Source: UBA1426 sp052034085 | GTDB lineage: Bacteria > Bacillota > Clostridia > Peptostreptococcales > Anaerovoracaceae | Assembly: GCA_052034085.1 (NCBI GenBank) | Contig: JBPOJA010000006.1 | Location: 1 to 64,000, forward strand | Direction: 5' to 3' | Length of the DNA stretch: 64,000 bases | Shown: positions 52,489-62,258 of the stretch, one piece after another | How the letters are laid out: every line of letters begins with the position of its first letter | Numbering within the stretch: the stretch's first letter is position 1 | Notes under the pieces: model-generated | What the model saw: only the letters and a program-made list of their open reading frames with translations | Database searches by the model: none | Told to the model about the DNA's origin: nothing | Program-made: the position numbers and the translations under genes

Positions 52489-54849
52489 TTGTTAGTTTAC
52501 AGAGAATGGTTGGAAGACTATATAACAATAGATCAGGATACGGAAAGCTTCTGCAAGGCAATGATAATGTCGGGTTCCAACGTGGAAACCGTTGAGAAAT
52601 TCGGCATCGGCATGGAAAAACTGGTTGTAGGGAGAGTGGAATCAGTAGTTAAACATCCCCAGGCTGACAAGCTGATAGTTTGCCAGGTGGATGTGGGCCG
52701 TAAGCAGCCAGTCAGCATTATTACGGGAGCACCAAATGTAGTGGAAGGCATACTTGTTCCAGTTGTTCTTGATGGGGGCAAGCTTCCGGACGGCACGGTA
52801 ATCAAGAAAGGTGAAATCAGAGGTGTTGCATCGGACGGCATGATGTGCTCCGCCAGGGAGCTGGGATATGATGATAAGATAAGCCCCATACCTCACAGAG
52901 AAGGAATATGGATTCTGAACGGAGATTTTGAACCGGGTGCAGATTTCGTGGAAGTCATGGGCCTTAAAGGTGAAACCATAGAGTTTGAGATTACTCCAAA
53001 CAGGCCGGACTGTCTTTCCATGCTGGGCATGGCCAGGGAAACGGCAGCGACCTTCGGCGGTAAAATTAAACTTCCGGAAACCGTCAGTGAAAAAGAAGAA
53101 GGTTCGGCGAAAGACTATGTAAAAGTCGAAATAAGAGAGCCTGAGCTTTGTAACCGCTATGTTGCCCGCATTGTAAAGGATGTTAAAATTACTCAGTCGC
53201 CCTGGTGGCTGCAGAAAAGGCTCATGCATTCGGGCATGCGGCCCATCAATAATATTGTTGATATCACCAACTTCGTCATGCTGGAAATGGGTCAGCCCAT
53301 CCATGCCTTTGACATAAGGGATATTGCTGAGAGCAGTATTGTGGTGGAAAGAGCAAAAGCCGGAGAAGTATTTATTACCCTGGACGGCAGCGAAAGAAAA
53401 CTGAGCGAAAGCATGCTCATGATAAAGGATGCTAAAAGGTCCGTTGCGGTTGCCGGCGTTATGGGCGGTTTGAATTCAGAAATCAAGGATGACACCCAGA
53501 CTATAGTTATCGAGTCGGCTAATTTCAACATGGACAGTGTCAGGCTCACATCAAAGAAGCTGGGTCTGCGCACAGAAGCCTCTTCCCGCTTTGAAAAGGG
53601 CCTTGACCCGGAGCTTGCCATAAAAGCAGCAGACAGGGTGTGCTATCTCATAGAGCAGCTCGGAGCAGGAGTGGTGGTAGGAGGCGCAGTGGATGCTTAT
53701 CCCGTAAAGCACGAAATCCCCGAAATTACAGTCAGGCGCCAGAGAGTCAATCTGGTGCTGGGAACAGACATGAGCTCCATCGAGATGGAAAATCTGCTCA
53801 GGAGACTGGAGATAGAAACTGAAATAATCGGTGATGGCATTATCGCCAGGCCTCCCTCATTCAGGGCGGACCTTAAAGAAGAAATAGATTTTGTCGAAGA
53901 AATAGCGAGAATTTACGGCTATGACAAGCTGCCCAGCACCTTGCCCCAGGGCAGCAACAGAGGTATAAAAACCCGGAAGCAGACGCTAAGGGATCTGTCC
54001 AGAGAAGTCCTGGTTGCCATGGGCTGCAATGAAGTCCAGACCTATTCCTTTGTCAGCCCGACTGACGGAAACCATGTTAAACTGCTAAACCCGCTGGGAG
54101 AAGAAAACAGCGTAATGCGCATATCCCTGTGGGAAAACATGATGGAAGTGCTTAAAAGAAACTCCAGCCGGAACATTGAAATAGTGAAGGCTTTTGAACT
54201 TGGCAGCATATACTTAAACGAGATCAATGAGGAAGGTCTGCCCACCCAGAAAGAGAGCCTGTGCCTGGCAGCCTATGGAAAAGGCGTGGATTTCTTTACC
54301 CTTAAGGGCTTTGTTGAGGAATTATTTAACAAGTTCGGGATCAGGGACTATAGCTTCAAAGCCAACGGCAGCCTTAGCAAATATCATCCCACAAGATGCG
54401 CTTCCGTCTGCATCGATAATGTGGAAGTGGGAATTATGGGCGAAGTTTATCCCGACCTTCTGGAGGAATATGATATATCCGCAAGAGCAGTTATTGGTGA
54501 ATTTGATTTCGACCTGCTGTGTGAAAAGGCAAATTTGATTAAGTTTTATACGCCTCTGCCCAAATACCCGGCTACGGTCAGAGATATTTCCATACTGGCC
54601 GATGAGGACATTACTGTGGAAAACGTGCTGGACCTCATCAGGGAAATGGGCAGGAATCTGCTGGAAAGAGTGGAACTGTTTGATATATACAAAGGTAAAC
54701 AGGTGCCGGACGGCAAAAAAAGCATGTCCTTTACCATGACTTACAGGTCCAGGGAAAGGACTTTGACGGATGAGGAAGTCAATAAGATTTTCGATGACCT
54801 GGTGGCAATGCTGAAAGAGCGGATTAACGCCACATTGAGGGATATGTGA
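52489..54849 (+). CDS. pheT: Phenylalanyl-tRNA synthetase beta chain
   Basis: Partner of PheS, 786 residues. The N-terminal tRNA-binding (EMAP-like) domain shows VVGRVESVVKHPQADKLIV. The B3/B4 editing domain and the B5 domain follow, with FVEEIARIYGYDKLPSTLP. The C-terminal anticodon-binding ferredoxin-like domain starts near PLPKYPATVRDISILADEDI. The start is TTG, eight bases after GGGAGGA. Confidence 0.97.
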   Translation: MLVYREWLEDYITIDQDTESFCKAMIMSGSNVETVEKFGIGMEKLVVGRVESVVKHPQADKLIVCQVDVGRKQPVSIITGAPNVVEGILVPVVLDGGKLPDGTVIKKGEIRGVASDGMMCSARELGYDDKISPIPHREGIWILNGDFEPGADFVEVMGLKGETIEFEITPNRPDCLSMLGMARETAATFGGKIKLPETVSEKEEGSAKDYVKVEIREPELCNRYVARIVKDVKITQSPWWLQKRLMHSGMRPINNIVDITNFVMLEMGQPIHAFDIRDIAESSIVVERAKAGEVFITLDGSERKLSESMLMIKDAKRSVAVAGVMGGLNSEIKDDTQTIVIESANFNMDSVRLTSKKLGLRTEASSRFEKGLDPELAIKAADRVCYLIEQLGAGVVVGGAVDAYPVKHEIPEITVRRQRVNLVLGTDMSSIEMENLLRRLEIETEIIGDGIIARPPSFRADLKEEIDFVEEIARIYGYDKLPSTLPQGSNRGIKTRKQTLRDLSREVLVAMGCNEVQTYSFVSPTDGNHVKLLNPLGEENSVMRISLWENMMEVLKRNSSRNIEIVKAFELGSIYLNEINEEGLPTQKESLCLAAYGKGVDFFTLKGFVEELFNKFGIRDYSFKANGSLSKYHPTRCASVCIDNVEVGIMGEVYPDLLEEYDISARAVIGEFDFDLLCEKANLIKFYTPLPKYPATVRDISILADEDITVENVLDLIREMGRNLLERVELFDIYKGKQVPDGKKSMSFTMTYRSRERTLTDEEVNKIFDDLVAMLKERINATLRDM

Positions 54850-54889
54850 TAAACAGATAAGTTTAGTTGATTGAAAGGGAGGATTTGCT

Positions 54890-55321
54890 GTGGAAGAAAA
54901 GAACAAGGTCCTGGTTAAGATTTTCGGTCAGGAATTTACCGTGTCCGGGGAAACTTCAAGAGAGCACATTATTAAAGTGGCAGACCACGTTGACAGAACC
55001 ATGCGCATGCTGGCAGAAGAATTTCCCTTTAGTTCAACAACTGAGCTGGCCATATTGGCGGCCATAAATACGGCAGATGAACTGTACCGGAACCATGATG
55101 ATGTTGAAGTGCTCAGGGACAAAAACAGGCAGCTGGAAAAGGATACCCAGCATTATGTGCATCTCTGGGATGAGGCAAAGAAGAATTTTATCCAGTACAA
55201 GGAAGATGCCATGATGGCCATCGAAAAAAACAAGGAGCTGGAAAACAGCTTTTTCGACCTGCAGATGGAGAACATCAAGCTGAAGGGCGAACTGGAAAAA
55301 CTTCAAAAAGAATATGAATGA
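54890..55321 (+). CDS. zapA: Cell division protein ZapA
   Basis: Binds and bundles FtsZ. The 143 residues have the N-terminal ZapA globular part (KVLVKIFGQEFTVSG) and a long coiled-coil C-terminus (EVLRDKNRQLEKDTQ onward to ENIKLKGELEKLQKEYE). It is longer than E. coli ZapA but fits clostridial forms. The start is GTG after GGGAGGA, and it overlaps mutS2 by eight bases. Confidence 0.9.
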   Translation: MEEKNKVLVKIFGQEFTVSGETSREHIIKVADHVDRTMRMLAEEFPFSSTTELAILAAINTADELYRNHDDVEVLRDKNRQLEKDTQHYVHLWDEAKKNFIQYKEDAMMAIEKNKELENSFFDLQMENIKLKGELEKLQKEYE

Positions 55322-57656
55322 TAAGAGCTTCAGAGTTTTAGAATATCAGAAAATTAAAGATCTGCTTAAAAACGAGGCCGCCTCTCAAATGACCCGGGAA
55401 GTCATAGACCGGCTCCTGCCCACCGGCAACCCCTGCGAGATACAGGACCGGATGGACAGGACCAATGAGGCGGTTGCCGTAATTATGCAAAAAGGCGGCC
55501 TCTCTCTTGGTAGCTTCTACAATCTGAAGGAACATATCAGCCTTGCCCGGAAGGGCGGCAGCCTCAGCTTTAAGCAGCTGCTTGAGGTTCTGTACAATCT
55601 CAAAGCTGCCGCCTATGCAAAGGATTATCTGAGAAAAGACCTTTCACCATTGAAAATCATAGATGAGCTTGCGGCTCTGCTGGACCCTCTGAAAAATCTG
55701 GCGGAGGAAATAGACAGGGCAATTCTGTCTGAAGACGAAATGGCAGACAATGCAAGCCCCGAACTCAAAAATCTGCGCCGCAAAATTTCCCTGCAAAATG
55801 ATGCCATCAGAAATAAAATGAACAGCATACTGAATTCTGCGGAAAACAGGAATATGCTGCAGGATGCCCTTGTTACCATGAGACAGGGCCGCTATGTTAT
55901 TCCCGTCAAGCAGGAGCACAAGGCGAGATTCCCCGGAATAGTGCACGACCAGTCCTCCACCGGGGCAACCCTGTTCATAGAGCCCCAGGCCATAGTCAAT
56001 CTCAACAATGAACTCCGGGAGCTGGAACTGGATGAACGTAAGGAAGTGGCCAGGATTGTTGCTGTTCTTTCTGCCATGGTGGGAGATTACGGTGAAATAA
56101 TAGGCAACAACCAGAACATACTGGTTGAACTGGACTTCATGTTCGCCAAGGGCAGGCTGTCCGCTAAAATGAAGGGCGAGGCTCCCGTCGTCGAGCCCGG
56201 GGCAATGCTCAACATCAAATCCGGCAGGCATCCTCTTTTAGAAGAAAAAACCGCTGTTCCCATATCCGTATCCCTGGGCAGGGGTTATGAAACTCTGATA
56301 ATTACGGGGCCAAACACGGGAGGCAAAACCGTAACCCTGAAGACCATAGGGCTTTTTGCCCTGATGGCCCAGTCGGGCCTCCATCTGCCGGCAGCCACAG
56401 GCACAACAATGCCGGTTTATGAAAACATATTCGCGGATATAGGAGACGAACAGAGCATAGAGCAGAGCCTTTCCACCTTTTCTTCCCACATGAACAATAT
56501 AGTGGAAATAGTAAAGGAAGCCGGAGAAAATACCCTGGTTCTGCTTGACGAGCTTGGAGCGGGCACAGACCCCACAGAGGGGGCGGCTCTGGCCATCGCT
56601 ATACTGGATGAGCTGAGGAGCAGAGGCTCAAGCACAGTGGCCACAACCCATTATGCGGAGCTGAAAAAATATGCTATCGCTACGGAAGGGGTTCAGAACG
56701 CCTCCATGGAGTTTAACGTGGACACTTTGTCCCCGACCTTCAGGCTGAATATAGGAACTCCGGGCAGATCCAACGCCTTTGAGATTTCAAAAAAACTGGG
56801 CCTGCCGGAACACCTGATACAAAACGCACGGGAGCTGATAGCCCACGGTGACCTGAGCTTCGAAGAAGTGCTGACAGCCATTGAAAAGGACAGGAAGTCA
56901 GCGGAAGAAGACAGGGACGAAGCCCTTTTACTCAAGCTGGACCTGAAAAAAAGGCAGGAAGCTCTGGATAAAGAAAAGGATAAAATCCTGGCAAGAGCCA
57001 GAACCGAAGCGGCGAAAATCCTGGAAGAAACCAGAGAGCTGGCCGACGAGATACAGAGGGAATTAAAAGAGCAGAAGGATACCCGGTCAAACGCCAAGAT
57101 TTCTCAGCTAAAGCGGGAAATAAGCGACAAAACTAGAGAGCTGACCGGCAAAGAAGAGCCTGAAACAGATTATCAGCCTTTGGCCATTGATGACCTTGCG
57201 GAAGGGCAGTGGGTTTTCGTGCCTTCCCTTGACCAAAGAGGGCAGGTAGCGGATATTGACCGTGATAAAGAGCAGGCCCAGGTGCAGATAGGCTCCATGA
57301 AGGTAAGCTTAGATATTGATGAGCTGGCCAAAGACACTCAGGGGAAAAAAGAGGGTAAAACGCCCAAAAGCGGCAGCAGATACAGCAGCCTGTACGGCGA
57401 AAAGGCCATGGGCATTTCGGGAAGCATCAACGTGGTCGGGAAAAATCTTGACGAAGCCATGATGGATGTGGATAAATATCTGGATGACGCCTTTATGGCA
57501 GGCCTTAGGGAAGTCAGCATCATCCACGGCAGAGGGGCAGGCATCCTCCGCGAGGGCTTGTCAAAAATGTTCAAAAGTCACAAACATGTGGCAGGCTTTC
57601 GAAAAGGCAATTATAATGAGGGCGGCGACGGAGTCACCATAGTCAGGCTTAAATAG
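55314..57656 (+). CDS. mutS2: Endonuclease MutS2
   Basis: MutS-like ATPase acting on recombination intermediates or on collided ribosomes, depending on the species studied. The 780 residues have Walker A GPNTGGKT from Gly332, Walker B LLDELGAGTD near 412, a coiled coil, a KOW-like segment and the C-terminal Smr domain. The Smr domain keeps IIHGRGAGILREGL but has INVVGKN where LDLRG is common. The weak ribosome binding site and overlap suggest coupling to zapA. Confidence 0.95.
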   Translation: MNDKSFRVLEYQKIKDLLKNEAASQMTREVIDRLLPTGNPCEIQDRMDRTNEAVAVIMQKGGLSLGSFYNLKEHISLARKGGSLSFKQLLEVLYNLKAAAYAKDYLRKDLSPLKIIDELAALLDPLKNLAEEIDRAILSEDEMADNASPELKNLRRKISLQNDAIRNKMNSILNSAENRNMLQDALVTMRQGRYVIPVKQEHKARFPGIVHDQSSTGATLFIEPQAIVNLNNELRELELDERKEVARIVAVLSAMVGDYGEIIGNNQNILVELDFMFAKGRLSAKMKGEAPVVEPGAMLNIKSGRHPLLEEKTAVPISVSLGRGYETLIITGPNTGGKTVTLKTIGLFALMAQSGLHLPAATGTTMPVYENIFADIGDEQSIEQSLSTFSSHMNNIVEIVKEAGENTLVLLDELGAGTDPTEGAALAIAILDELRSRGSSTVATTHYAELKKYAIATEGVQNASMEFNVDTLSPTFRLNIGTPGRSNAFEISKKLGLPEHLIQNARELIAHGDLSFEEVLTAIEKDRKSAEEDRDEALLLKLDLKKRQEALDKEKDKILARARTEAAKILEETRELADEIQRELKEQKDTRSNAKISQLKREISDKTRELTGKEEPETDYQPLAIDDLAEGQWVFVPSLDQRGQVADIDRDKEQAQVQIGSMKVSLDIDELAKDTQGKKEGKTPKSGSRYSSLYGEKAMGISGSINVVGKNLDEAMMDVDKYLDDAFMAGLREVSIIHGRGAGILREGLSKMFKSHKHVAGFRKGNYNEGGDGVTIVRLK

Positions 57657-57680
57657 AAATTAGTCAGGCTCAAGTAAAAA
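57640..57680 (+). repeat. 21-base tandem duplication after mutS2
   Basis: TAGTCAGGCTTAAATAGAAA at 57640 recurs 21 bases later as TAGTCAGGCTCAAGTAAAAA, with three differences. The first copy holds the last mutS2 codons and its stop; the second is non-coding and lies before the DUF523 gene. Confidence 0.8.
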
Positions 57681-57703
57681 ATCGAAAAAAGAAAGGCAGA
57701 ATT

Positions 57704-58138
57704 ATGTACATAGTAAGTTCCTGTTTAATGGGAGTAAAATGCAAATACAACGGAGAGAGCAACTACAGTCCTCAGGTGGTGGAGTTTCTGAAAGACAAGA
57801 ATTACATTTCGCTTTGTCCCGAGGAGGAGGGAGGATTTTCCACACCGAGACCGCCGGCCGAAATCAGAAACGGCCGGGTTTACAACAATCTGGGAGAGGA
57901 CAAAACTGAACAGTTTCAGGAGGGGGCGGAAAAATCCCTTGAACTCTCAAGGCAGCGCGCCAAAGAACTTGATGAACCCATAGAAATGGCCATTCTGAAA
58001 GCCAAAAGCCCGACCTGCGGCAAAGGCCCCATTTATGACGGCAACTTCAACGGCACTCTGGTGGAAGGCCAGGGGGTATTTGCAAAACTGCTGACCGAAA
58101 ATAACATAACCGTAATTTCTGAGGAGGACGTGAAATGA
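57704..58138 (+). CDS. DUF523 protein
   Basis: A 144-residue protein of the DUF523 family. It has conserved cysteines in SSCLMGVKCKYNG, LCPEEEGG and KSPTCGKGP, which could form a metal or cluster site, and PRPPAEI as the central motif. No function is established. It overlaps argS by four bases; a ribosome binding site GAAAGGCAG precedes the ATG. Confidence 0.9.
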   Translation: MYIVSSCLMGVKCKYNGESNYSPQVVEFLKDKNYISLCPEEEGGFSTPRPPAEIRNGRVYNNLGEDKTEQFQEGAEKSLELSRQRAKELDEPIEMAILKAKSPTCGKGPIYDGNFNGTLVEGQGVFAKLLTENNITVISEEDVK

Positions 58139-59853
58139 TAGATTTTAAGGACAAGATAGCGGAACTGATAGGGGGACTTATTCCTGAAACGGACATCGAG
58201 GAAATCAAAGACAATGTGGAGGTGCCTGCCGATCCCAAACTGGGGGATTACGCTTTTCCCTGCTTCAAACTGGCAAAAGCAATGCGGAAGGCTCCTGCCA
58301 TGATAGCGGCTGACCTGGCAGAAAGACTGAAGGAAAGTCCCATATTCTCAAAGGTCGAGAGCGTCAACGCCTATGTGAATATGTTTCTGGATCGGGATGC
58401 TTTTACCAGAGAAGTGCTGGTGGCTGCCGCCGGCGAAAAGGACAAATACGGGTCTTCAAAAATGGGCGAGGGCAAGAGGGTGCTGGTGGAATATTCCTCG
58501 CCAAACATTGCAAAACCTTTCCATATAGGGCATATCAGGAGCACGGTCATTGGCCACTCCATATATAAGATTTATGACTTTTTGGGCTACGATACCCTGA
58601 GGCTGAATCATCTGGGTGACTACGGCACCCAGTTCGGCAAAATGATTGTGGCCTACAGGCACTGGGGGGACAAGGCAGCTGTGGAAGCCGCTCCCATTGA
58701 AACTTTGCTGGGTTATTATGTGAAGTTCCACGAAGAAGCGGAAAAGAACCCGGAACTGGAAGATGAGGCAAGAACGGCCTTTACCCGGCTTGAAAACGGT
58801 TCGGAAGAAGAGACAATGCTATGGAAATGGTTCAGGGAGGAAAGTTTAAAAGAATTCAGCCGGGTTTACAAAATGCTGGGCATAGAGTTTGATTCCTACG
58901 ACGGGGAAAGCTTTTATTCCGACAAAATGGGCCGGGTACTGCAGGAGCTGGTTGACAAGGGCCTGCTGCAAGAATCCCAGGGCGCTCAGATTGTGGACCT
59001 TGAAGAGTACGGCATGTCTCCCGCTCTGGTTACGAAAAAGGACGGTTCCACACTTTATATTACAAGGGATATTGCCGCCGCCATATACAGGAAGGAACAT
59101 TACGATTTCTACAAAAATCTTTATATAGTTGCGTCACAGCAGAACCTCCATTTTCAGCAGTGGATCAAGATAGTGGAGCTAATGGGTTATGAATGGGCAA
59201 AGGATTGCGTTCATATCCCCTTTGGGCTGGTCAGTCTGGATGAGGGCACCATGTCCACAAGACAGGGCAGGGTGGTCTTCCTTGAGGAAGTGCTGAACAA
59301 GGCAATCGAGCGTACTAAGGAAATCATCCTGGAAAAGGATGTCAACACCGACAATGTGGATGAAACCGCAAAGCAGGTGGGCATAGGCGCCGTGGTCTTC
59401 AATGAACTCTCCAATAACAGGATAAAAGACTATGTCTTTTCCTGGGATAAAATCCTCAACTTTGACGGTGAAACCGGACCCTATGTCCAGTACACCAATG
59501 CCAGGGCCAACAGCGTAATCAGAAAAGCGGGAGCAGAAATCAATGAAGTGCTGGCATCAGCCCATGAGCTTGACCTGACCGGGATACTGGGGGATGAGGC
59601 ATACGAACTTGTGAAGCTCATCTACGAATTCCCGCAGAAAATTGTGGAAGCCGCCGGCAAGTACGAGCCTTCCATAATAACAAGGCACATTGTGGACATC
59701 GCCCAGGGCTTCAACCGTTTCTATCACAATGAACACATACTGGTGGAAGACGAAAAAGAACGAAAAGCCAAACTCCTGCTGACTTTCGGTGCAAGACAGG
59801 CCATGGAAAACGGCCTCAGGCTTCTGGGCATGGAAATACCCGAAAGAATGTAA
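58135..59853 (+). CDS. argS: Arginyl-tRNA synthetase
   Basis: Class I synthetase for arginine, 572 residues. The N-terminal Add-1 domain is followed by HIGH at residues 130-133 (SPNIAKPFHIGHIRS). The KMSKS place is held by MSTRQGRVV, as is usual for many ArgRS. The C-terminal DALR anticodon domain begins near GPYVQYTNARANSVIRKA. Translation is coupled to the DUF523 gene. Confidence 0.96.
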   Translation: MIDFKDKIAELIGGLIPETDIEEIKDNVEVPADPKLGDYAFPCFKLAKAMRKAPAMIAADLAERLKESPIFSKVESVNAYVNMFLDRDAFTREVLVAAAGEKDKYGSSKMGEGKRVLVEYSSPNIAKPFHIGHIRSTVIGHSIYKIYDFLGYDTLRLNHLGDYGTQFGKMIVAYRHWGDKAAVEAAPIETLLGYYVKFHEEAEKNPELEDEARTAFTRLENGSEEETMLWKWFREESLKEFSRVYKMLGIEFDSYDGESFYSDKMGRVLQELVDKGLLQESQGAQIVDLEEYGMSPALVTKKDGSTLYITRDIAAAIYRKEHYDFYKNLYIVASQQNLHFQQWIKIVELMGYEWAKDCVHIPFGLVSLDEGTMSTRQGRVVFLEEVLNKAIERTKEIILEKDVNTDNVDETAKQVGIGAVVFNELSNNRIKDYVFSWDKILNFDGETGPYVQYTNARANSVIRKAGAEINEVLASAHELDLTGILGDEAYELVKLIYEFPQKIVEAAGKYEPSIITRHIVDIAQGFNRFYHNEHILVEDEKERKAKLLLTFGARQAMENGLRLLGMEIPERM

Positions 59854-59868
59854 GAACAAGGATTTCAA

Positions 59869-60741
59869 TTGAGATACGAAGGAAGTGTTTACAGGCCTCC
59901 CAGCGAGGCAGGCAGTTTAATATTGCAGGTTACCATAGGCTGTGCCCACAATCAGTGCACTTTCTGCGGCATGTACAAGGCAGACCGGTTCAGAGTGCGG
60001 CCCATGGAAGATGTGCTGGAAGACCTGGCCTGGGCCGGAAAGAATTACAGGCCGGTTGAAAGATTGTTCCTGGCCGACGGCGATGCTCTGGTTCTCAGCA
60101 ATGAAAAGCTTCTGAAGATCATGGACTATGCTTTCGAAGTGTTCCCCGAGCTTCAGAGAATCAGCATTTACGGGTCACCAGGTGACGTACTCAGAAAAAA
60201 CCCTGAAGAGCTGACAGAACTACGGGAACATGGCCTGGAAATCATCTATATCGGCGGCGAGAGCGGCAGCGACAAAATCCTGAAGGCAGTTAAAAAAGGT
60301 GTTTCTTCGGCAGAGCTTGTGGAGGCCGTGAGAAAAATCGAGGAAGCGGGCATTAAAGCCTCCGTGACTTTTATATCCGGTCTGGGCGGCAAAGACAACT
60401 GGCGGGAGCATGCTGTTGAAACGGGAAAGGTCATAAGCCTGATGGAGCCCACCTATGTAGGCCTGCTGACACTCATGGTCGAACCGGGAACTGAACTGGC
60501 CGAAGATATACGCACAGGAAGGTTTCAACTGCTTTCACCCATGGAAGTTCTTGAAGAAACGAAGCTGATGATAGAAAATATAGATGTGAATAAAACCTGC
60601 GTCTTCAGGAGCAATCATGCTTCCAATTATTTGTCATTAAAAGGAGACCTGCCAAGGGATAAAGAGGCTATGCTCAGACAGATAGATTTGGCTATGAGAG
60701 ACACTCGCATGCTGAAGGATGAAAGATACAGGCTTCTTTAG
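59869..60741 (+). CDS. Radical SAM protein with CX4CX2C cluster motif
   Basis: A 290-residue radical SAM enzyme. The cluster cysteines are Cys25, Cys30 and Cys33 (CAHNQCTFCGMYK), a CX4CX2C spacing instead of the usual CX3CX2C. Later barrel motifs are YIGGESGSDKILKAVKKG and VTFISGLGGKDN. The remainder has no extra cluster domain. The start is TTG after AACAAGGA. The substrate is unknown; the general layout resembles Elp3/coproporphyrinogen-type radical SAM proteins. It lies just ahead of a cobalamin-type radical SAM gene. Confidence 0.87.
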   Translation: MRYEGSVYRPPSEAGSLILQVTIGCAHNQCTFCGMYKADRFRVRPMEDVLEDLAWAGKNYRPVERLFLADGDALVLSNEKLLKIMDYAFEVFPELQRISIYGSPGDVLRKNPEELTELREHGLEIIYIGGESGSDKILKAVKKGVSSAELVEAVRKIEEAGIKASVTFISGLGGKDNWREHAVETGKVISLMEPTYVGLLTLMVEPGTELAEDIRTGRFQLLSPMEVLEETKLMIENIDVNKTCVFRSNHASNYLSLKGDLPRDKEAMLRQIDLAMRDTRMLKDERYRLL

Positions 60742-60763
60742 CAGATATCGCAGGGAAAAGGGT

Positions 60764-62257
60764 ATGAAGATACTGCTTACCACCTTAAATGCAAAATACA
60801 TCCACTCCAACCCGGCCATAAAAAGCCTCTGGGCCTCCGTGTCAAGGGACGGTTTCTTTCCCGATATCACGGAATTCACCATCAATCACAGCGATGATTA
60901 TGTTTTCGGAGAAATCCTCAGGGGCGGCTACGACCTGGTCTGCTTCTCATGCTACATATGGAATATCGATAGAATCCTTTATCTGACGGAAAATCTGAAA
61001 AAAGCGAAACCTGAAATTAAATTTATGCTGGGAGGGCCGGAGGCGGGCCAGCGGGCTGTAGACCTCATGAAAAAACACCCGGCTATCGACTTTATCATCA
61101 AAGGCGAAGGCGAGGAAAGTTTCAGGGCTTTTCTGAATAATTATTCGAATCATGAACGCTATTCTGAAATCAGGGGGCTTCATTTCCGAAGCGAAGGGAA
61201 AATTTATGTAAGTCCGGAGCCCGAGTTTGCGGATTTTGCATCTCTCCCTTTCCCTTATGAGAACCTGGTCTGCGAAGAGGATAAAATCATCTACTACGAA
61301 TCGGTAAGGGGTTGCCCTTTCGCCTGCAGCTACTGCCTGTCCTCTGTTGAAAAAGGTATAAGAGCCCTGCCCCTGGAGCGGGTCAGACGCGACCTGAGCT
61401 ATTTTATATACAAAGGAGTCAGGCAGGTCAAATTCGTGGACAGAAGCTTTAACTATAACGATGAAAGAGCCTGCGAAATCATGAAATACCTCATAGAGCG
61501 GGACAACGGAACCACCAATTTTCATTTTGAAATGCGGGGGGATATGATAAGTGAAAACATGCTGGAACTCCTTGCCAAAGCCAGAAAAGGTTTATTCCAG
61601 TTTGAAATCGGCGTCCAGACTACCAACGAAGACACAAACAGGGCCGTCAACAGGAAAAGCAATTTTCCGCTTCTTTCACAAAAAGTCAAGAAAGTAATAG
61701 AAATGGGGAACACTCATATTCATCTTGATTTAATCGCCGGTCTGCCTTTTGAAGATTACGAAAGCTTCAGAAAATCCTTCAACGATGTCTATGAAATCAG
61801 GCCCCACATGCTACAGCTGGGCTTCTTGAAGCTTCTGCACGGAACGCCCCTGAGGCAGGAAAAGGAGAAGCACGGCTATGTGGTCAGGAGCAGGGCGCCT
61901 TACGAAATCATTTCAAACAATTATTTAAATTCAGATGAATTAGTCCGGCTTAAGATGGTGGAAACGGTGCTGGATTTGTATTATAATAGAGGTGGCTTCA
62001 GGAGGACCCTTGACTGGTATACGGAGGAAGTATTCGGGAATGCCTTTGGTTTTTATGAGGATTTTTCCGGCTGCTATTTTGGAAAAGGTTTTCAGCACAA
62101 GTCGCACAATAAAGAAAATTTATACAGGATTCTGTATGCGTATGGTCATGAAGCAGGAAAAGCCGGCATGACGGAAGCCCTTCTGGAAGAAGACATAAAA
62201 GACGGCTTAAATCAGGAAGCCGTGAAAAAGTTTAAAAAGACGGGATGGACATTGTAA
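60764..62257 (+). CDS. B12-binding-type radical SAM protein (DUF4080)
   Basis: A 497-residue protein with an N-terminal Rossmann domain of the cobalamin-binding type (KILLTTLNAKYIHSNPAIKS, LVCFSCYIWNIDR, FMLGGPEAG). The radical SAM domain follows, with cluster Cys184, Cys188, Cys191 (GCPFACSYC), and the C-terminal part matches DUF4080. The DxHxxG cobalamin motif is not visible, so B12 binding is uncertain. ATG 60764 has GGGAAAAGGG upstream; the frame from 60719 overlaps the previous gene. The substrate is unknown. Confidence 0.88.
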   Translation: MKILLTTLNAKYIHSNPAIKSLWASVSRDGFFPDITEFTINHSDDYVFGEILRGGYDLVCFSCYIWNIDRILYLTENLKKAKPEIKFMLGGPEAGQRAVDLMKKHPAIDFIIKGEGEESFRAFLNNYSNHERYSEIRGLHFRSEGKIYVSPEPEFADFASLPFPYENLVCEEDKIIYYESVRGCPFACSYCLSSVEKGIRALPLERVRRDLSYFIYKGVRQVKFVDRSFNYNDERACEIMKYLIERDNGTTNFHFEMRGDMISENMLELLAKARKGLFQFEIGVQTTNEDTNRAVNRKSNFPLLSQKVKKVIEMGNTHIHLDLIAGLPFEDYESFRKSFNDVYEIRPHMLQLGFLKLLHGTPLRQEKEKHGYVVRSRAPYEIISNNYLNSDELVRLKMVETVLDLYYNRGGFRRTLDWYTEEVFGNAFGFYEDFSGCYFGKGFQHKSHNKENLYRILYAYGHEAGKAGMTEALLEEDIKDGLNQEAVKKFKKTGWTL

Positions 62258-62258
62258 T

